Below are positions 7,685 to 10,904 of a DNA stretch of 10,904 nucleotides, in pieces (position 1 is the first letter of the stretch; each line of letters opens with the position of its first letter). Origin of the DNA: WFTC01 sp047635955. Its GTDB lineage: Bacteria; Patescibacteriota; Gracilibacteria; UBA1369; 2-02-FULL-48-14. The stretch lies in NCBI GenBank assembly GCA_047635955.1, contig JBLIGW010000033.1:1-10904 (forward strand). The letters run 5' to 3'. Below the pieces are notes generated by a model. That model was given only the letters and a program-made list of their open reading frames with translations. It did no database searches and had not been told where the DNA came from. The translations under genes and the position numbers were made by a program.

Positions 7685-7710
7685 AAAAAGCCCCTCCGTG
7701 TGGAAGGGCT
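7685..7710 (-). terminator. Intrinsic terminator of the SLH-protein gene
   Basis: In the minus-strand transcript AGCCCUUCC (7710-7702) pairs with GGAGGGGCU (7697-7689) over nine pairs, one of them U-G, around a four-base loop. A run of five T follows (7689-7685). It lies 15 bases past the SLH-gene stop. The wobble pairs only in the minus-strand transcript, and there is no matching T-run on the other side, so it acts for the minus strand. Confidence 0.9.
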
Positions 7711-7725
7711 GTGATTTTTATGTGT

Positions 7726-10503
7726 TTATAGGAACCAAGCGTAGAAAGCTCGAATCATCATTGCGGCGGCTTCGTCTCGACGGATTGAGTTTGTACCTCG
7801 GAACGTTCCATCTGAATAACCTTCTATGATGGTTTCTTCACCAACACCTGGAACCTCACCTTCAGCGTCAGCAAGTAGTATTACTGCGTAAGCTTCAGGG
7901 TCTGTTGAGTTAACATCTGAGAAGGGAATATCGTCTGAATCCCATCCCCATAGTGTTTGCTCAGCTGCTCGTACAAGTGCAAGTGCTAAGAAGGTTCTGT
8001 CAGCAGGTGCATCAGGGTAGAAGTAAAGGTTTTCAAGAGGTCGAGCAATATCATTTTGTTCGGCTGTTTTGATGTATCGTTCAGCCCAGTGACCTTCGAT
8101 GTCTAGGAAGTCAGTGTCAGTGCTGCTACTTACTAGTGATTTACCAGTCATGGCAACAACGATCTTGATTAGTTCGGCGTTTGTAATCTGATTTGATGGT
8201 CCGTAAGATCCATCACCATAACCTTGTACGGCTCCGGCGTCAGCAAGACAATAAATGTAAGGAGCGAGGTCGTCGTTATCATCTACATCCGTGAAGGGGT
8301 AATCGTTACATCCATCTATAATTTCATTAAAATCAATGTCTTCATCGTCATCATCTTCGACCACAGTTGTGGTTTCTTCTTTCTCCTCATCTTCTTCAGT
8401 AAGATTCAAAGAGTCAGAACAGGCACTGTCGCTTGAGGTCACGTAGAGTGAGTCGCCACCATCGGCGCCACTGTAATAGAATATAAGGCTGTCATTTTCT
8501 GCAGCTTCAATGTCAAAGCTAAGCTCTGTGTAGGCAGTGGCCTTGTCTTCAAAATAAAGATCTCCATTCCCTGTAGTCGCAATAGTTAGTGTCACTGGGT
8601 CAAAGCCACTTTCATCACTAAGCATAATGAGTGGATTGAGGTCGTGCTTGTGGGCAAAACCTCTTTTAATCCATTCAGGTGCTTCTCTTAAAGCAATCAA
8701 TTGTTCAACTACCGTCCATTCAATTTCAAATTCATGATAATAGCTATCGCTAGCCGTAGCGTAAATTTCGTATGCGTCTGGTGTGATATCTACAGATGAA
8801 CAGCTAAGTGCGTATTCACCGTCATAAACAGGGCCGTCATCAACAGGGGCGTCATTTTGAGTGATTTCTAGTACGGCATCACTACAATAAGAAGTGCTTG
8901 CGGTAATAGTGTCTCCGACGCTGCCATCACTGTAAGTGTATGTTGAGTAGTAAAATGTTCCATTTACTGTTTCAGTGTAAGTTGTTTCTCCTTGAATGGT
9001 ACCAGATCCAGATACGGTTAGGGTTAGTTCGTCTTCAAAGCTTTCATTAGAGCTTATGACTTCAAGGTCAAAATCTATGTATCCTACTTCTGTTGCGTCG
9101 TACTCAAGAGGTAGGTCACCAGAGCTAATGTCTAATGTGTCACAGTAGATAGCAGGGTCAGTATTGTCCGTTAGGCTTAATACTACATCTTGATTTACAC
9201 CATCGTCTGTTCTTGCTGATCGACTTAATGCAAAGTTACCAGTTTCTGTATCGTATCCAGAAGCGCTTACTTCGTAGCTTGGCGTGTTGTTTCCACTAGT
9301 TGTGAAATAGCTAGTTCCGCTACACCAGTACAATCCATTCTCTTGATAATCACAGTCATAAGTGTCTGAGGCTGGAGTTGTCATTTTAACTGTGGCACCA
9401 GTTATATATTCGCTTCCGTCAGTTAGACTAATAGTCCAGGCAAACTCATTCATTGTGATTGTTTTGTGATCACTTGAGATTCCTGCTGGAAGGGTGTTTA
9501 GGTCAGTTGTTACTTCTGTTGTTGCCTCTGTAACTGTTTCCGTTGAGCTTGTTGTAGTACTAGTTTCTGCAGTAGCTGCATCGATTGCTGCATTGACCTC
9601 ATTTTGCTGAGATGAGGTGTCTCTGACATCTCCGTTTATCGCGGCCAGTAAATTTGCATATCCTAAATTACTTAAAGATTTTAGTGTTTGTGAGAAAAGA
9701 TTTATTTTACTTGCAAATCTTGAGTCACTTGAGAAACCTTCTAAGGCTGTTTTACCTCCACTTATGAAGCTTCCTTCTTTAGTTACGTAACCTGTATAAG
9801 CAGTTCGATATTGTTTATCACCTGAATCGGGAGTTGCACATACATACTTGTCTTCTTCATCCCAGTAGTCACAAGTACTTGAGTAGCTTGATCCTGTGCT
9901 TACATCAGCATCATTAAGGTAGTTACCGTTATGATCTTTTAGCGTTACTGTGTGGTTGTATTCAACTTCGAGTAAGGTTGAGCTACGCACATCACTACAA
10001 GAGCTAATAATGTCTACGGTAGCAGTTGCTTCTTGGTAACCATTTGCATCTACGATTACATTATATTGATCGCTTGGACTGGTTCCAGAGTATAGGAATT
10101 CATATTCACCATTGTCGTTTTCAAATCCAAATTGACTAGCTACGTCGCTTCCACTTGTTGTTTCTACGCTAAATTTACTAGTTGTGAGGCTGTCTAAACT
10201 GTTCCCATCAACGGTATTCACGGAAAGTGATAGCCAGTATTCGGGTTCGCAGTCTGTTCCTCCTCCTGTGGTTCCTCCAGTAGGTGGGTTAAAATCAAGT
10301 ACTCCTCCAGGTTCGAATCCAGTACCGTCTGTACCTGTTTCTATGGTCCCTCCGCTCCAGATATCATTTGATTCACCGCCACTTTCATCTTCAATGGTGG
10401 TAATCTCATCAAAATCGCCTTTGAGTAAATTACTTTGGCTAAGGCCAAATGCTATTCCACCTAAAATGGCGATTGCGAGTAGTGCGTAGAGTACTTTTTT
10501 CAT
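7726..10503 (-). CDS. Exported multi-domain surface protein with C-terminal SLH repeats (S-layer-type)
   Basis: The 925 residues begin with MKKVLYALLAIAILGGIAFG, a signal peptide or N-terminal anchor without a lipobox Cys. A Gly/Asp-rich linker follows (30-84). Domains 1-3 (about 85-182, 183-250, 346-446) resemble carboxypeptidase-regulatory or PEGA-like beta folds, with repeated VxLxDxxG and SGYxTxTGxF-like motifs. Residues 255-345 are a helical and Thr-rich spacer. Domains 4 and 5 (about 453-548 and 567-702) repeat each other; domain 5 has about 30 extra basic residues (600-628). A Glu/Asp linker (703-726) leads to three SLH repeats (about 733-790, 797-853, 859-925; QGYGDGSYGP, EGYSDGTF, RRDEAAAMMIRAF). 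SLH repeats bind cell-wall polymers, so the protein is probably wall-anchored. All 12 Cys fall as one pair per domain. It is monocistronic, with its own promoter and terminator. Its precise role (lattice protein, adhesin or other) is unknown. Confidence 0.92.
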   Translation of the reverse strand: MKKVLYALLAIAILGGIAFGLSQSNLLKGDFDEITTIEDESGGESNDIWSGGTIETGTDGTGFEPGGVLDFNPPTGGTTGGGTDCEPEYWLSLSVNTVDGNSLDSLTTSKFSVETTSGSDVASQFGFENDNGEYEFLYSGTSPSDQYNVIVDANGYQEATATVDIISSCSDVRSSTLLEVEYNHTVTLKDHNGNYLNDADVSTGSSYSSTCDYWDEEDKYVCATPDSGDKQYRTAYTGYVTKEGSFISGGKTALEGFSSDSRFASKINLFSQTLKSLSNLGYANLLAAINGDVRDTSSQQNEVNAAIDAATAETSTTTSSTETVTEATTEVTTDLNTLPAGISSDHKTITMNEFAWTISLTDGSEYITGATVKMTTPASDTYDCDYQENGLYWCSGTSYFTTSGNNTPSYEVSASGYDTETGNFALSRSARTDDGVNQDVVLSLTDNTDPAIYCDTLDISSGDLPLEYDATEVGYIDFDLEVISSNESFEDELTLTVSGSGTIQGETTYTETVNGTFYYSTYTYSDGSVGDTITASTSYCSDAVLEITQNDAPVDDGPVYDGEYALSCSSVDITPDAYEIYATASDSYYHEFEIEWTVVEQLIALREAPEWIKRGFAHKHDLNPLIMLSDESGFDPVTLTIATTGNGDLYFEDKATAYTELSFDIEAAENDSLIFYYSGADGGDSLYVTSSDSACSDSLNLTEEDEEKEETTTVVEDDDDEDIDFNEIIDGCNDYPFTDVDDNDDLAPYIYCLADAGAVQGYGDGSYGPSNQITNAELIKIVVAMTGKSLVSSSTDTDFLDIEGHWAERYIKTAEQNDIARPLENLYFYPDAPADRTFLALALVRAAEQTLWGWDSDDIPFSDVNSTDPEAYAVILLADAEGEVPGVGEETIIEGYSDGTFRGTNSIRRDEAAAMMIRAFYAWFL
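8620..8684. repeat. Imperfect 65-bp palindrome inside the SLH-protein gene (candidate in-frame inserted element)
   Basis: Nested inverted segments pair in order from the outside: AAGCA (8620-8624) with TGCTT (8680-8684); TGAGTGGATT (8628-8637) with AATCCATTCA (8668-8677), 9 of 10; GAGGT (8638-8642) with ACCTC (8659-8663); TGC (8645-8647) with GCA (8654-8656). Small bulges separate them. The region lies in the part of domain 5 that has no counterpart in the homologous domain 4. It codes for a basic, Trp-containing stretch (EAPEWIKRGFAHKHDLNP) unlike the acidic Ser/Thr-rich protein around it. I saw no second copy in the window. The palindrome is read directly; its origin as an insertion is inference. 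Confidence 0.6.
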
Positions 10504-10527
10504 TTTTTGTTTTTATAAAATCTTATT

Positions 10528-10556
10528 ATTATATCAAAAAAAGCTCTTTTTTGCAA
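10528..10556 (-). promoter_or_regulatory. Strong sigma-70-type promoter of the SLH-protein gene
   Basis: On the minus strand the -35 TTGCAA (10551-10556) is spaced exactly 17 bases from a perfect -10 TATAAT (10528-10533). The -10 is preceded by TGA, which gives an extended -10. The spacer holds A- and T-runs around AGAGCT. The predicted start near 10521 leaves an A-rich leader of about 18 bases without a Shine-Dalgarno before ATG 10503. A strong constitutive promoter suits an abundant surface protein. Confidence 0.88.
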
Positions 10557-10580
10557 TAGGGGCGGTAGTGAAATTCTTAG

Positions 10581-10610
10581 TTCTTATAATTTTAGTAAAA
10601 AGTGTATGAT
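10581..10610 (+). promoter_or_regulatory. Possible promoter for the divergent gene at 10636
   Basis: Two -10-like boxes lie before the rightmost gene: TATAAT (10585-10590), with no recognisable -35, and TATGAT (10605-10610), with a weak -35 TTCTTA at 18 bases (10581-10586). The second would give a leader of about 19 bases, similar to the leaders predicted for pyrG and the SLH gene. The call rests on position and the hexamers only. Confidence 0.35.
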
Positions 10611-10635
10611 GTGGGCGGAAATATAATTCGCACCC

Positions 10636-10904
10636 ATGCCTGAGAACACTTCTAGTGATTCCGCAGATTTTTCTGGGGATCTAGAGCAAACTATTGATCA
10701 CTTGATTGAAACTACGGAAGACACTCCTGAAGATTTAAAGGTGAAGCTGGAATTTGCGAAGGCTACATTGAAAGAAGGTACTAATACTTTGTTGGGTGGT
10801 TTAAGAGAAAAGCTTCAAATAAAAGAGGATCATGAATTGGTGCTTCGTAGTTCTATGGATGCACGGCGAGATCTTGCAGACTCAATTGGACGAAGTTTAG
10901 AAGG
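10636..10904 (+). CDS. Hypothetical protein, 3'-truncated by window edge
   Basis: An open frame begins at ATG 10636 and stays open for 89 codons to the window end. The preceding in-frame codons reach a TAA at 10624, so this is the first ATG available. The visible part starts MPENTSSDSADFSGD and has an acidic, polar N-terminus. It then becomes amphipathic and helical (LKVKLEFAKATLKEG, SMDARRDLADSIGRSLE), without a signal peptide or membrane segment. I do not recognise the family. It is divergent from the SLH gene across a 132-base intergenic region. A GGCGGAAA stretch lies about 16 bases upstream of the ATG, too far for a normal Shine-Dalgarno. Codon use resembles the neighbours. Confidence 0.7.
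   Translation, partial: MPENTSSDSADFSGDLEQTIDHLIETTEDTPEDLKVKLEFAKATLKEGTNTLLGGLREKLQIKEDHELVLRSSMDARRDLADSIGRSLE

Noticed and set aside
10184..10489. Open frame on the + strand opposite the SLH gene
   Set aside because: It is the Pro/Ser-rich mirror of the Gly/Asp-rich linker, lies wholly inside a well-supported gene, and has no domain of its own.
10444..10503. Lipoprotein signal in the SLH protein
   Set aside because: The hydrophobic start has no Cys; the first Cys is residue 85, so lipid attachment is unlikely.
10613..10620. GGCGGAAA as ribosome binding site for the gene at 10636
   Set aside because: It lies about 16 bases from the ATG, too far for normal Shine-Dalgarno pairing, and no in-frame start is nearer because of the TAA at 10624.
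1..10904. tRNA/rRNA genes, CRISPR array, insertion sequence, replication origin
   Set aside because: I found no cloverleaf, no spaced direct repeats, no transposase-like frame and no DnaA-box cluster; the intergenic gaps are all under 135 bases.

Overview
The window is a compact bacterial chromosome segment of roughly 40% G+C. It carries seven complete protein genes, two genes cut by the window edges, and no RNA genes, IS elements or CRISPR. The core genes are diverged bacterial types. They sit beside a large, acidic, cysteine-paired S-layer-homology (SLH) surface protein. None of the visible start codons has a Shine-Dalgarno sequence, and no gene ends in TGA. This mix suggests a candidate-phylum bacterium, possibly of the Patescibacteria/Peregrinibacteria kind. 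That placement is inference from general resemblance and was not tested. The standard bacterial code fits: no in-frame TGA is needed anywhere.

Left part (1-3335, + strand): a macromolecular-synthesis operon of dnaG (primase, 5' end outside the window), rpoD (primary sigma factor) and greA (transcript-cleavage factor), with gaps of only 13 and 17 bases. It ends at a symmetric hairpin (3351-3382) that also terminates the convergent minus-strand operon.

Middle (7680 down to 3390, - strand): a four-gene operon starting at a good sigma-70-type promoter in front of pyrG (CTP synthase). It continues through a 459-aa coiled-coil membrane protein that starts with two GspF/PilC-like N-terminal modules but lacks the T2SSF domains. 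Next come an Lgt-family membrane protein with several substituted active-site positions and a small three-helix membrane protein with a polybasic tail. The genes overlap or nearly touch (29-nt overlap, 2-nt gap, 14-nt overlap).

Right part (10503 down to 7685, - strand): a monocistronic gene for a 925-aa exported surface protein. It has five beta-rich repeat domains, an acidic linker and three C-terminal SLH repeats. It has its own strong promoter (TTGCAA-N17-TATAAT with TGn extension) and its own terminator. An imperfect 65-bp palindrome lies inside this gene, where one repeat domain carries an extra segment of about 30 residues compared with its neighbour. It looks like an in-frame palindromic insertion and is the most unusual signal in the window. 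A divergent gene of unknown function starts at 10636 and leaves the window.
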